Below are positions 1 through 7,806 of a stretch of 13,643 bases of DNA, one piece after another (within the stretch, counting starts at the first letter, position 1; every line of letters begins with the position of its first letter). The position numbers were made by a program, and so were the translations under genes. Where the stretch lies: contig CANMSW010000029.1 in NCBI GenBank assembly GCA_947500275.1, positions 1-13,643 on the forward strand, written 5' to 3'. This stretch comes from Bacteriovoracaceae bacterium (lineage in GTDB: Bacteria > Bdellovibrionota > UBA1018). The notes under the pieces were generated by a model. That model had not been told where the DNA came from. It was given only the letters and a program-made list of their open reading frames with translations, and ran no database searches.

Positions 1-52
1 AGATCGCGCAAAAGTGACGCTCGATCTCGACTTGGGAGAATCGCGCCTGTGA
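1..52 (+). CDS. C-terminal end of an unidentified upstream gene (partial)
   Basis: Reading from base 2, an open frame gives D-R-A-K-V-T-L-D-L-D-L-G-E-S-R-L and stops at TGA (50-52). The alternating hydrophobic/acidic pattern looks like a closing beta strand of a real protein, whereas the frame of the next gene read upstream gives an Arg/Ser-rich string. The next start codon (61) lies 8 bases after this stop, so the two genes probably share an operon. Too little is present to name a family. The call rests only on codon appearance and spacing. Confidence 0.5.
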   Translation, partial: DRAKVTLDLDLGESRL

Positions 53-60
53 GGAAACAA

Positions 61-735
61 ATGAAGTTCGCTCCTGCTTTAGTGCTCCTCGTTCTGACTT
101 CAAGCTGTTCGTTTTCGCTTCAGAAGACGGGGGTTGAATATTCGGCCGAGGAAAGCACCGGCGGGCAGGAGCCAACGAGCTCAAGTTCGGTGGATTACGC
201 CACTGTGCGAAAGCAAATCCTGCAGCCGCACTGCCTCTCCTGCCATGGTCGCGAGGAGCCGATCCTTCTGACTTATGATCAGTTGAAAGCAAATCTGGGT
301 GATATCGAACACGCCGTGCTCGAGTCAAAGACGATGCCTAAAGCCGGGCCACTTTCGGCGACCAAGCAGAGCTTGCTGCGGGCTTGGATTGACGACGGTG
401 CTCCGGAGGAAGTGGCAGTGAAGCCGACGCCTTCTCCTTCGGCATCCTCTTCACCCGTGAGTTCAGTGGGTCCCTCAAGGCCGGTAGCGTTCTCGGTTTT
501 GAAGGAGCAAGTGCTCGATGTCGCCTGTAATTCCTGCCACTACGCGGGGAATGCAGAAGGCCTGACTTCGCTTCAATCCTACAGTGATGTGATGGAAGTG
601 GCGGGTTCGCTCTGGGGCTTCACGATTCTTGAAGGATCAATGCCTCCTGCTGATGAGCCCGGCATAGAGCCGCTGACCTCAGAACAGAAAGATCTCATTT
701 CCCTCTGGTTCTCAGACGGAATGAAGGAAGAGTGA
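61..735 (+). CDS. Diheme c-type cytochrome-domain protein, probable lipoprotein
   Basis: The product is 224 residues from ATG 61. It begins with a hydrophobic signal (K-F-A-P-A-L-V-L-L-V-L-T-S-S-C) whose Cys near residue 16 suggests a lipoprotein, although the lipobox is not ideal. Two CxxCH heme-binding motifs are visible, C58-L-S-C61-H62 and C156-N-S-C159-H160. Each sits at the start of a similar ~75-residue unit (V-x-x-Q-[IV]-L…CxxCH…MP…L[ST]…Q…L…W…DG), so the protein is a tandem duplication. The Met of each 'MP' is a candidate distal heme ligand. A Ser/Pro/Thr-rich linker (about 120-138) separates the units. The family is known to act in periplasmic electron transfer, but the specific partner here is unknown. 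ATG 61 is preferred because GAGGA (51-55) precedes it; a GTG at 49 in the same frame is possible. The 3' end overlaps the convergent gene by 24 bases. Confidence 0.85.
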   Translation: MKFAPALVLLVLTSSCSFSLQKTGVEYSAEESTGGQEPTSSSSVDYATVRKQILQPHCLSCHGREEPILLTYDQLKANLGDIEHAVLESKTMPKAGPLSATKQSLLRAWIDDGAPEEVAVKPTPSPSASSSPVSSVGPSRPVAFSVLKEQVLDVACNSCHYAGNAEGLTSLQSYSDVMEVAGSLWGFTILEGSMPPADEPGIEPLTSEQKDLISLWFSDGMKEE

Positions 736-1746
736 GTTGAGACGTGCTTGCGCTGCATGGAGCCGCGTGAGCACGTCTTCGCATTCAAGCGGTGTGTGAT
801 AGGCAAGCCCGCAGGCTGGGGTGATCATGCCGCTCTTTGCGTTACGTCCCTTTTCGAGGACGCTGACTGGGATCTCGATATCGGATTGCTCAAGATTCGA
901 TGGAACGACGCCCCAAATGATCTTACCCCCACGGTTTAAAAAATCAGTCATCGCGGCTTGGTGAACTCCTGTGAGGGAGTGGAACGAAACTGATGCATCG
1001 ACTGAAAGGTGATCGATGGGAAGGTGAGTGAGAACCTCCGTCCAATCGGGATCACTGCAACAGTGCATACCGATTTCTCCACCGCAAGAGCGCGCTTCTT
1101 TCCGAAGAGCTTCGAAAAAAAACTGTAACTCCTTCAGGACGACCTGATCGAGGGGATGAGTCTTGGGTTGAAGGGCAAAGAGATAGGGCTCATCGATGAA
1201 AAGAAGCGGCTTTGCTCCACTTTGGGCAGTCACCCTGAGAAGCGAGAGGGCGCGCGCTAAGATGAACTCAAAAAGCAGCGCTTTAATTTGCGGCGGAAAC
1301 ACTGCGCCCTGCTCCGGAGTGGACGGACGAAGGCTTTTTAAGCTCGTCCACGGGCCCGCAAGCTGGAGTTTGACTTGATTTTTCCCGCGTTCAGAGGCCT
1401 CCCAAAGGAGCGGACGTAAGCATCGGTAGTCCTCCTGTTTAGGCAGGAAAAATTCGAATGCGCTCTGATTTGCAGACTGAGTGAACGCACGACTCAAGTG
1501 AGACTTGAGTGTGCGCAGAGTCTCCTCATCAAGAGAAAGATCGATCTCGACGCTGCCATCTTCTCGATCGGAGGAGGGAGCGTGAATGCCAGGGAATCCC
1601 GAAAGCGCCTGGTGAACCATGCGTTCACGCGGGTTGAGGATCGGGACCTGGGGCACAAAAGGGACGTCGAAACGAAGCGCAAACTCAATGGCCGCATCGA
1701 TGGATGAATGAGGGACGCTCCCTATTCCAGTCGTCAGGAACTTCAA
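712..1746 (-). CDS. Short (core) MetE-like methionine synthase, UROD/MetE fold
   Basis: The product is 344 residues and corresponds to the C-terminal catalytic barrel of cobalamin-independent methionine synthase, without the N-terminal folate-binding half (classic MetE is about 750 residues). Visible landmarks are T-G-I-G-S10-V-P-H at the N-terminus (homocysteine-binding loop), I-D-E-P at 184-187, and zinc ligands H228-C-C230 (HxC) and C312 in 'TPACGL'. The position usually held by the third zinc ligand Glu appears to be Asp250 ('LSVDAS'). The loop usually H-G-E-P-E-R reads I-L-N-P-R-E (36-41). The start is TTG at 1746, overlapping the TGA of metH as TTGA, so translation is probably coupled. 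The N-terminal motif begins immediately, so no later start is acceptable. Folate-independent core-MetE proteins in other bacteria take methyl groups from corrinoid proteins. Use of that donor here is inference. Confidence 0.8.
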   Translation of the reverse strand: MKFLTTGIGSVPHSSIDAAIEFALRFDVPFVPQVPILNPRERMVHQALSGFPGIHAPSSDREDGSVEIDLSLDEETLRTLKSHLSRAFTQSANQSAFEFFLPKQEDYRCLRPLLWEASERGKNQVKLQLAGPWTSLKSLRPSTPEQGAVFPPQIKALLFEFILARALSLLRVTAQSGAKPLLFIDEPYLFALQPKTHPLDQVVLKELQFFFEALRKEARSCGGEIGMHCCSDPDWTEVLTHLPIDHLSVDASVSFHSLTGVHQAAMTDFLNRGGKIIWGVVPSNLEQSDIEIPVSVLEKGRNAKSGMITPACGLAYHTPLECEDVLTRLHAAQARLNSLFLHSV

Positions 1747-4700
1747 GCGCGGTTTTCCTCTGCTCCATTTTCATTCGCGACACTCCCAACACTGAAGTAC
1801 GTGGCCTGAGGATGATGAAAGACGATTGCCGATACGGAAGCCTCCGGGTCCATCATGAAGCCGTCGGTGAGCTCGACGTCGATTTGGTTGGGATTGAGTA
1901 AATCCCAAAGGAGTTTCTGATCGTCGAGTCGCGGGCATGCAGGGTATCCGAAAGAGTAACGCTTACCGCGGTATTTTGCCTGAAACCGCTGCATCATCGT
2001 AATATCAGTTGGATCGGGATGTCCCCAGAGTGAGCGAATCCGGGAGTGCAAGAGCTCCGCGTACCCCTCGGCGCTTTCCAGAGCGAGTACTTGAAGGATA
2101 TGGGATTCCAAGTACTGACCTCCGTTTTTAAGGCGCTCGGACTCTTCACGTACGCCTCGTCCGACGGTGACTACGAATAGGGCCACGGTATCAGGATGCG
2201 AGTTTCTAGTTGAGGAAGGGGTGACGTAGTCAGAGAGACAGAGTCCTTCTTCGCGCTTCTGACGCGGGAATTCGAATGTCATCGAATCGTTTGATGGGGA
2301 GCCAGCCGGACTGAGAGAAAGCGCATTTCCTTCGCTACCGGCCCTGAAGAATTTCCAGAGAGCGGCGGGCTTTAAAAACTCGGTGTTTTTGTACTTCGCT
2401 TTCACGTTCTCGACCGCTTCAAAAATTTCAAGAGCGCGGGGATCATCATCCCTTAGGCGCGTAGTCGCCTCCCGATCGCCCTCAGCGTGCTTCTCGAGGA
2501 GCCGCACCGTCGAGCCCTTGAGGCCGAGGTGGCGGCCATAGAGCATCAACGGGTTAATGAATCCCCAGATCTGCTCGATCGGCGTGTTCCGAAGAATGTG
2601 GAGGTCAAAGTCCGGTGGGGTAGGTGGTGACCCTTGGATCTCGATCACCGGAGATCGGTGGGTCGATGCCTGTGCCGGGGCCGGAGTCGATCCCGAGGTG
2701 TTGTTTTTCGCTACCCGAAGTTTTTCGCGGGTTTGCCGGGCGATATCAAGCTCCTGCGCGAACGCTTGTAGCCCGCCCGGGGCCACGATTTTTTTTGCGA
2801 GCTCCAGTCCGTGCATCGCATCGGAAGCATAGGCGACTGTGCCCTCGGGGTAGGCTTTTGCAATCTGCCGATCCACGAAGGCCTCGGAAAGTGCAGCGCC
2901 GCCGACGAGAATGGGGGTGGTGACTCCTGCTTTAGAGAAGTCGTCCGCCGTGACGACCATCTGCTGAGCGCTTTTAACTAAAAGACCCGAGAGGCCAACG
3001 ATATCAGGTCGGTGCTGACGAACGGCTTGAATGAGGGTCTCAGGAAGGACTTTGATTCCTAAGTTCACGACTTCAAAACCGTTATTGGAGAGGATGATTT
3101 CGACTAAGTTTTTTCCGATATCATGCACGTCCCCCTTAACCGTGGCGAGGATCACTTTCCCTCGAAGGGAGTCCTGGCTCTTGCCCGACGCCGCTTGCTG
3201 TTTTTTGATTTGCGGTTCGAGGTGAGCGACGGCAGCTTTCATGACTTCAGCGCTTTGGAGCACTTCCGCAACAATCAACTGGTTGGTGTTGAAGAGGCGG
3301 CCGACTTCATCCATGCCGGCCATCAGAGGGCCGTTGATGATCTCAAGCGGTTGTTGTCCCGTCTGTAATGATTCTTCTAAATCTTCGATGAGGCCCTCTT
3401 TTGAGCCTTCGATGACGGCGCCACGCAGACGTTGGTCGAGAGGCTGCAGTTTTCGGTCTGGTTTTTCAACGGCCTTTCGATCTCGGAATTTTGCGGCAAA
3501 TGGCGCAATCGGGTCACCCTGGTTTTCGGGTGTACTGCGGTCGAAAAGCAGGTCCTCGGCCAAACGGATCTCTTCAGCGGGGAGGCTCGAGTACCGCTCG
3601 AGTTTCTCGGAGTTGACGATGGCGAGGTCGAGGCCCGCCTGGACGCAGTGATAGAGGAAAACGGAGTTGAGAACTTCACGCCCGGCTGCAGGCAAGCCGA
3701 AGCTCACGTTGGAGATTCCAAGAATCGTGCGGGTCCCCGGAAATTTCGCCTTAATGAGTCGTATCCCTTCAATGGTCTCGACGGCACTCCCGCGGTAGTT
3801 GACATCACCGCTTGCGCAAGGAAAGACGAGAGGATCCCAATAGATATCTTCTGCCGGGATGCCATATTTTTCAGTGAGGAGTTTGTAGGAGCGCTCCGCG
3901 ACGGCAAGTTTTCTCTCGCGGCTCACTGCCATGCCTTGTGTGGGGTCATCGTCGATGGTGCCCACGACCAAGGCGGATCCATAGCGTTTAGCAAGGGGGA
4001 CGACTTTTTCGAACCGCTCTTCGCCGTCTTCGAGATTGATCGAGTTGATGATCGATTTTCCCTGGCAATAGGTCAGGGCGAGTTCGATCACGCGGTCGTC
4101 CGTCGAGTCGATCATGAGTGGCGCTTTCAGAGTCCGAATCGCCTTTTCAAGGAAGCGAGTCATATCTGAAAATTCGTCGCGGTCCGGGTTCGCTAAGCAG
4201 ATATCAATAATCTGTGCGCCCCCTTTGACTTGCGAGCGGGCGATTTCAGCAGCCTCTTCGAATTTTTCTTCGCAGATGAGGGTTTTGAATTTACGGCTCC
4301 CGATCACGTTCGTGCGCTCGCCGACTAAAACCGGGCGCATTTCGTCTGTGATTTCGAGTGGCTCGATCCCGGAGAGCGTCGAGCGTTGCGCCGCAAATTG
4401 CATTTTTGGGCGGTATTTTTGGGCCAGGCGGTTGAGCTCGGCAATGTGGCCGGCATGCGTGCCGCAGCAGCCGCCGATGACGTTGATCCAACCCTTTTCT
4501 AAAAAACGCTCGAGCACTCGGCCGACCATTTCTGGCGTTTCGAGATAAGTTCCGTTTTCATCGGGGAGCCCGGCGTTCGGCACGCAGGAAACACGGAATT
4601 TCGAGAGGGCCGCAAGAGAGCGAATGTGATCGGTCATGAACTCCGGCCCCGTCGCACAATTGAGGCCTAAGTAGAGGAGTTCGCGATTTTCGAGCGCGAT

Positions 4701-5390
4701 CGCAAGCGCTTCGACGGATTGGCCCGCAAGCATCGTACCCATGGGTTCAATCGTTCCACTGACAGCGATCGGGAGGCGCGCTTTCTTTTCCGCGAAGAGA
4801 AGGTCCAAAGCCAGGAGCGACGCTTTGATATTCCGGGTGTCTTGGCAGGTTTCGATCAGGAAGTAATCGACCCCGCCCTCCCAGAGTGCCCGTGACTGGA
4901 GGAGGAAATTCTCAATCAAGGCTTCGAACGTGACGCCGCCCGTGACGGAGATGGCACGTGTTGTGGGGCCGATGGAGCCCGCAACAAATCTGGGCTTGGC
5001 GGGAGTGTCGAATTTCAGACAAGCAGCCCGCGCAAGCTGCGCGGCCTTCAGGTTGATCTCGAACGCTTGAGAGCCGAGCTCATACTCGTCCAAGACCAGT
5101 GGGGTGCCGCCGAAAGTATTGGTTTCGACAATGTCACATCCGGCCTTCAGGTAGGCTTCGTGGATGCCTTGGATGACGTCGGGGCGAGTGAGGACGAGGT
5201 TTTCGTTGCAGCCCTCGAGGGCTTCGCCCCCGAAGTCTTTTGCTTGAAGCGAGAGCTCCTGGATGGCGGTGCCCATGGCGCCGTCGAGAACGAGGATTCG
5301 CTCTTGGAGGGTGGTTTCGAGCAGTTTGGCCCGATCCGAAGCGAGGGGGTGAGACGAAATAAAAGGGTGCGCGTGCGAGGGAGATATCAT
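1743..5390 (-). CDS. metH: Cobalamin-dependent methionine synthase MetH, full length
   Basis: MetH transfers a methyl group from methyltetrahydrofolate to homocysteine through cobalamin. From ATG 5390 it is 1215 residues, close to the 1227 of E. coli. Domains in order: homocysteine barrel ('LDGAMGT' about 35-41; zinc cysteines in 'GLNCATGP' and 'GGCCGTH', C245, C308, C309); pterin-binding barrel ('GERTNVIGS' about 357-365); B12 cap and B12-binding domain with D-V-H756-D-I-G, His756 being the lower cobalt ligand; and a complete reactivation domain with 'GYPACP' (about 1148-1153). The frame stays open upstream to an ATG at 5579. Those 63 extra residues are Pro/Arg-rich, contain a 14-bp DNA repeat and match no MetH domain, so I prefer ATG 5390; neither start has a clear Shine-Dalgarno sequence. 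The stop overlaps the TTG start of the MetE-like gene. No cobalamin or SAM riboswitch is visible upstream. Confidence 0.95.
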   Translation of the reverse strand: MISPSHAHPFISSHPLASDRAKLLETTLQERILVLDGAMGTAIQELSLQAKDFGGEALEGCNENLVLTRPDVIQGIHEAYLKAGCDIVETNTFGGTPLVLDEYELGSQAFEINLKAAQLARAACLKFDTPAKPRFVAGSIGPTTRAISVTGGVTFEALIENFLLQSRALWEGGVDYFLIETCQDTRNIKASLLALDLLFAEKKARLPIAVSGTIEPMGTMLAGQSVEALAIALENRELLYLGLNCATGPEFMTDHIRSLAALSKFRVSCVPNAGLPDENGTYLETPEMVGRVLERFLEKGWINVIGGCCGTHAGHIAELNRLAQKYRPKMQFAAQRSTLSGIEPLEITDEMRPVLVGERTNVIGSRKFKTLICEEKFEEAAEIARSQVKGGAQIIDICLANPDRDEFSDMTRFLEKAIRTLKAPLMIDSTDDRVIELALTYCQGKSIINSINLEDGEERFEKVVPLAKRYGSALVVGTIDDDPTQGMAVSRERKLAVAERSYKLLTEKYGIPAEDIYWDPLVFPCASGDVNYRGSAVETIEGIRLIKAKFPGTRTILGISNVSFGLPAAGREVLNSVFLYHCVQAGLDLAIVNSEKLERYSSLPAEEIRLAEDLLFDRSTPENQGDPIAPFAAKFRDRKAVEKPDRKLQPLDQRLRGAVIEGSKEGLIEDLEESLQTGQQPLEIINGPLMAGMDEVGRLFNTNQLIVAEVLQSAEVMKAAVAHLEPQIKKQQAASGKSQDSLRGKVILATVKGDVHDIGKNLVEIILSNNGFEVVNLGIKVLPETLIQAVRQHRPDIVGLSGLLVKSAQQMVVTADDFSKAGVTTPILVGGAALSEAFVDRQIAKAYPEGTVAYASDAMHGLELAKKIVAPGGLQAFAQELDIARQTREKLRVAKNNTSGSTPAPAQASTHRSPVIEIQGSPPTPPDFDLHILRNTPIEQIWGFINPLMLYGRHLGLKGSTVRLLEKHAEGDREATTRLRDDDPRALEIFEAVENVKAKYKNTEFLKPAALWKFFRAGSEGNALSLSPAGSPSNDSMTFEFPRQKREEGLCLSDYVTPSSTRNSHPDTVALFVVTVGRGVREESERLKNGGQYLESHILQVLALESAEGYAELLHSRIRSLWGHPDPTDITMMQRFQAKYRGKRYSFGYPACPRLDDQKLLWDLLNPNQIDVELTDGFMMDPEASVSAIVFHHPQATYFSVGSVANENGAEENRA

Positions 5391-5492
5391 GTGGTTATAG
5401 TTTTCGCCGAAATCGCTGCCGCGCACAAGGATCGAGTTCAGTGGGGAGGTGGGTTCGTCCTCGATGGAGCGCCGCTCTGATTTTGGTGCTCC

Positions 5493-5546
5493 GTCCCCCA
5501 GTTCTCGTCCCCCAGTTCTCTGCCTCGGTTCTGTCCCCCAGTGCTG
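5493..5546. repeat. Tandem 14-bp GTCCCCCAGTTCTC repeat (two perfect copies, one diverged)
   Basis: Copies lie at 5493-5506 and 5507-5520 (identical and abutting) and at 5533-5546 (GTCCCCCAGTGCTG, two mismatches) after a 12-base spacer. Because the period is 14, not a multiple of three, the copies encode different residues in the frame that extends metH upstream. That argues the stretch is non-coding. The motif resembles the GGGGACAG-type short repeats that accompany REP-associated transposases in some bacterial genomes. That link is recollection and inference, and no transposase is present here. Confidence 0.75.
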
Positions 5547-5628
5547 CCCCGGTTTGTGGGGAGGAGGGGGTTGCTTCATGGTTTTTGGGTGAAAATGAGT
5601 AATTCCGATGACTTGAGTTTTTTTGTTT

Positions 5629-5675
5629 CTCGGTTAATCCTTTAATCGAAAGGATCCGATAAAGAAGCTCGGTTA
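5629..5675. promoter_or_regulatory. Hairpin flanked by CTCGGTTA direct repeats
   Basis: ATCCTTT (5637-5643) and AAAGGAT (5649-5655) form a perfect 7-bp inverted repeat around the 5-base loop AATCG. Identical octamers CTCGGTTA occur at 5629-5636 and 5668-5675, 39 bases apart, one abutting the hairpin. The position between the divergent metH and corA genes suggests operator sites or a leader structure. I recognise no specific regulator motif. Confidence 0.35.
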
Positions 5676-5744
5676 TTGGGTGTTTTAAAGGGAGATGAAA
5701 GGCGTCGAGCTCTGGTTTGCTCACGGCTTTGGGCTAGAATCACC

Positions 5745-6806
5745 ATGATCCGTTGGATTGCTGTCCTCAAATCAGGCGAAGTGCAGCGAGGCTGGGTTCA
5801 GGCCGGGGCCGACTCTGGTTGGTCGCTCTCGTTCCCTTATTTTGATCGTGTCGATTCAGTAGATGCGATGGCGGAACTCTCTTCTGTTGAGCTCCTTTGG
5901 GTGGATCTCTGTGGTGCGTCTTCAGACGAAATTGAGCGCATTGGGCTGCGCTTTCACCTTCATCCCTTAGCGATCGAAGATTGCCTTCATGCGGATCAGC
6001 GACCCAAAGTAGAAGAGTACGCCGGACATACCTTCGTCGTTCTTCATAGCTTCGAGGTTCCGGATCAATCACCGGGAATCACTCGTTCCGAGGATGCACC
6101 CGCTATTCTTGATGAAGCGCAGGTGCGGGAACTCCATTGCTTCCTTTTGCCGAATGCGGTCATTACCGTGCATGAGGGGAATATCAAAGCAGTCGAGATT
6201 CTCTTGAATCGTTTCGCGCAGGACCGCTCGCAACTCCCGAATGGATCCGATTTGCTCCTTCATCGGATCCTTGATGGGCTCGTGGACGAGCAGCCCCGCT
6301 ATTTGGATGAGTTGGATGAAGCGATGGAGCGCCTCGATCAGGAGGTTTTGGGAGCAAAACACGGGCGGAAGGCCCTTGCGACCGTTCATCAGTTTCAGCA
6401 CCGGCTCAATTTTGTTCGGAGAATTCTCGTCCCGCAGCGAGAGGTCCTCAAGAAGCTTTACGAGGGGAGTATCCCACAATTGAGGCAGTCTTCGTTACCG
6501 TGGTACCGGGATCTGCTCGATCACGTCCTCCGGGTTCATACTCAGCTCGAGAATACGCGTGAGAACCTTTGGACCATTCGCGACGCTCATTTGGCGATAG
6601 CGGCTCATCGCACGAACGAGGCCATGCGGCGACTCACAGTCTTCTCCGTGATCTTTCTGCCGCTGACCTTTCTTACAGGTTTTTTCGGGATGAATTTCGA
6701 AGCAATCCCGTATCAAAGCCGGGAATTGTTTTTCGTCCTCCTGGCGCTCGTCGTTGCTCTGCCGATCGCCATGGTTACTTGGGTGGCTCAGAAGCGGTGG
6801 TGGTGA
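5745..6806 (+). CDS. corA: CorA-type Mg2+/Co2+ transport channel
   Basis: The product is 353 residues. It has a long soluble N-terminal domain with an acidic, helix-rich stretch ('LDELDEAMERLDQEVLG') and then the CorA hallmark near the C-terminus: a first membrane helix (about 296-314, 'VFSVIFLPLTFLTGFF'), the signature G315-M-N317, a short periplasmic loop, a second helix (about 328-347) and a basic end (K-R-W-W). CorA proteins are pentameric inner-membrane channels for magnesium and often cobalt or nickel. The start is ATG 5745; the frame is open upstream but those residues lack family character. No Shine-Dalgarno is apparent, and a TAGAAT hexamer ends 4 bases before the ATG, so a leaderless mRNA is possible. 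The gene is divergent from metH and convergent with the DMT transporter after a 20-base gap. Confidence 0.93.
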   Translation: MIRWIAVLKSGEVQRGWVQAGADSGWSLSFPYFDRVDSVDAMAELSSVELLWVDLCGASSDEIERIGLRFHLHPLAIEDCLHADQRPKVEEYAGHTFVVLHSFEVPDQSPGITRSEDAPAILDEAQVRELHCFLLPNAVITVHEGNIKAVEILLNRFAQDRSQLPNGSDLLLHRILDGLVDEQPRYLDELDEAMERLDQEVLGAKHGRKALATVHQFQHRLNFVRRILVPQREVLKKLYEGSIPQLRQSSLPWYRDLLDHVLRVHTQLENTRENLWTIRDAHLAIAAHRTNEAMRRLTVFSVIFLPLTFLTGFFGMNFEAIPYQSRELFFVLLALVVALPIAMVTWVAQKRWW

Positions 6807-6826
6807 CGATGGACGTTGGTTTTTGT

Positions 6827-7711
6827 CTAGCTGCGATTTTCGGGGCGTTCGATCCAGGCTGCGGTCCCTAGGCCCAAGCCTAAAATCGCAAAACCGGTGA
6901 ACAGTTGAGTGATATCGGTTTGCTCGCCAAAAACGAGAACCGCAACCGCCATTGCAAGGGGAGCTTTCAGGTTATTCAAGACCGCAAGAACCGAGGGTGG
7001 CGCTTGAGTAGCCCCACGGTTCCAGAGGAAGAACGCCAAGCCTGAGGCGATGACCCCGCTGTAGAGAAGGGCAAGGCTTGCTCCGGGGGTGGTCCAGGTG
7101 GCGTGAACGGACGCCTTCAAGTCGACGAATATCAGGCTCGCGAGGCCTGTTAAAATCAGGGCTGCGCCATAAAGTGTGGCGAAAACTTCGCGTTCGTCCT
7201 TCGGGCTTAACTGGAAGCGCCGAACAGCGCGCCGGTAGTGGAGTTGTCCCCAGGCGAAGCAGCCGTTTGATATCTGGACTAAGATAAAGCCTAGGACCGA
7301 GCCTGAGCCGTCCAGGGTCCTAAAGCTCAGAAACCCTGCGCCCAGGACTGCGAAACATGCAGGCAAGGCGCGCTGCCACACCAGCTTTCGTTCGTAAATC
7401 CCATGAATCAGCCAGACGAGTACCGGGGTGAACACCGTGAAGAGCGCCACCTGCCAGGCGGGCAAGTAGCGATAGGCGGTGAGGTAACTGATATACATTA
7501 CGCCATACTCAATTGCCCCGGCCCATGCCAACTGCAGCCAAAGTCCTCGATGACTTCTGAGTTTCGAGAGGCGAAAAAAAGGGAGAAAAACCAGAGTGGA
7601 CAGTGCGATGCGGGCACACGCCACGAAGAGGGGGTCGAGGCCCCCGAGGTAGCGTTTGATCATGCCGAATGAAAAGGCCCAGATGAGTGATGCTGCAATC
7701 AAGTGAGGCAT
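6827..7711 (-). CDS. EamA-family (DMT) transporter
   Basis: This 294-residue protein is almost entirely hydrophobic, with about ten predicted membrane helices in two repeated EamA halves (roughly residues 3-130 and 140-285). Typical features are 'LIWAFSF' in the first helix, 'TVFTPVLVWLI' in the fourth, and 'SGVIASGLAFFLWNRGATQ…VLAVLNNLKAPLAMAVAVLVFGE' in the second half. The family exports or imports small metabolites such as amino acids, nucleosides and sugars. The substrate cannot be read from the sequence. The start ATG 7711 is supported by AGGAG (7726-7722) 10 bases upstream. The tRNA-Gly terminator ends only about 27 bases upstream, leaving little room for a separate promoter between them. 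Confidence 0.92.
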   Translation of the reverse strand: MPHLIAASLIWAFSFGMIKRYLGGLDPLFVACARIALSTLVFLPFFRLSKLRSHRGLWLQLAWAGAIEYGVMYISYLTAYRYLPAWQVALFTVFTPVLVWLIHGIYERKLVWQRALPACFAVLGAGFLSFRTLDGSGSVLGFILVQISNGCFAWGQLHYRRAVRRFQLSPKDEREVFATLYGAALILTGLASLIFVDLKASVHATWTTPGASLALLYSGVIASGLAFFLWNRGATQAPPSVLAVLNNLKAPLAMAVAVLVFGEQTDITQLFTGFAILGLGLGTAAWIERPENRS

Positions 7712-7737
7712 CCGGTGGTCTCTCCTGGGGTTCGGGC

Positions 7738-7764
7738 AAAAAAAAACCCGCCGAAGCGGGTTTT
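7738..7764 (-). terminator. Rho-independent terminator of tRNA-Gly
   Basis: On the minus strand, AAAACCCGC and GCGGGTTTT pair in a perfect 9-bp stem around a TTCG tetraloop, followed by a continuous T run to 7738. This is a textbook intrinsic terminator placed about 40 bases after the tRNA. Read on the plus strand it also ends in TTTTAT, but nothing obvious needs it in that direction. Confidence 0.9.
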
Positions 7765-7806
7765 ATCTCAGTCGATATCTTTCTCTTGGACTCTAGGTGC
7801 TTTTAT

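Larger units (their letters stand above)
5391..5744. other. Divergent metH/corA spacer
   Basis: If metH starts at 5390 and corA at 5745, this 354-base stretch has no convincing gene. It holds the GTCCCCCAG repeats (5493-5546), a G-rich tract (5551-5571) and an AT-rich part (5581-5690) with a perfect hairpin between two CTCGGTTA repeats. Promoters for both genes should lie here. A TAGAAT hexamer (5735-5740) sits directly before the corA ATG, and on the minus strand TATAAC (5401-5396) sits directly before the metH ATG, but neither has a good -35 match. I see no B12 box, SAM riboswitch or MetJ box. Confidence 0.5.

Noticed and set aside
3432..4169. Long open frame (245 codons) on the plus strand opposite metH
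   Set aside because: It is antisense to strongly conserved MetH domains, has no family character, and follows the usual shadow of a GC-rich gene.
5676..5744. Extending corA upstream to the start codon at 5676
   Set aside because: The 23 added residues are Arg-rich, overlap the expected promoter region and are not part of the CorA family N-terminus.
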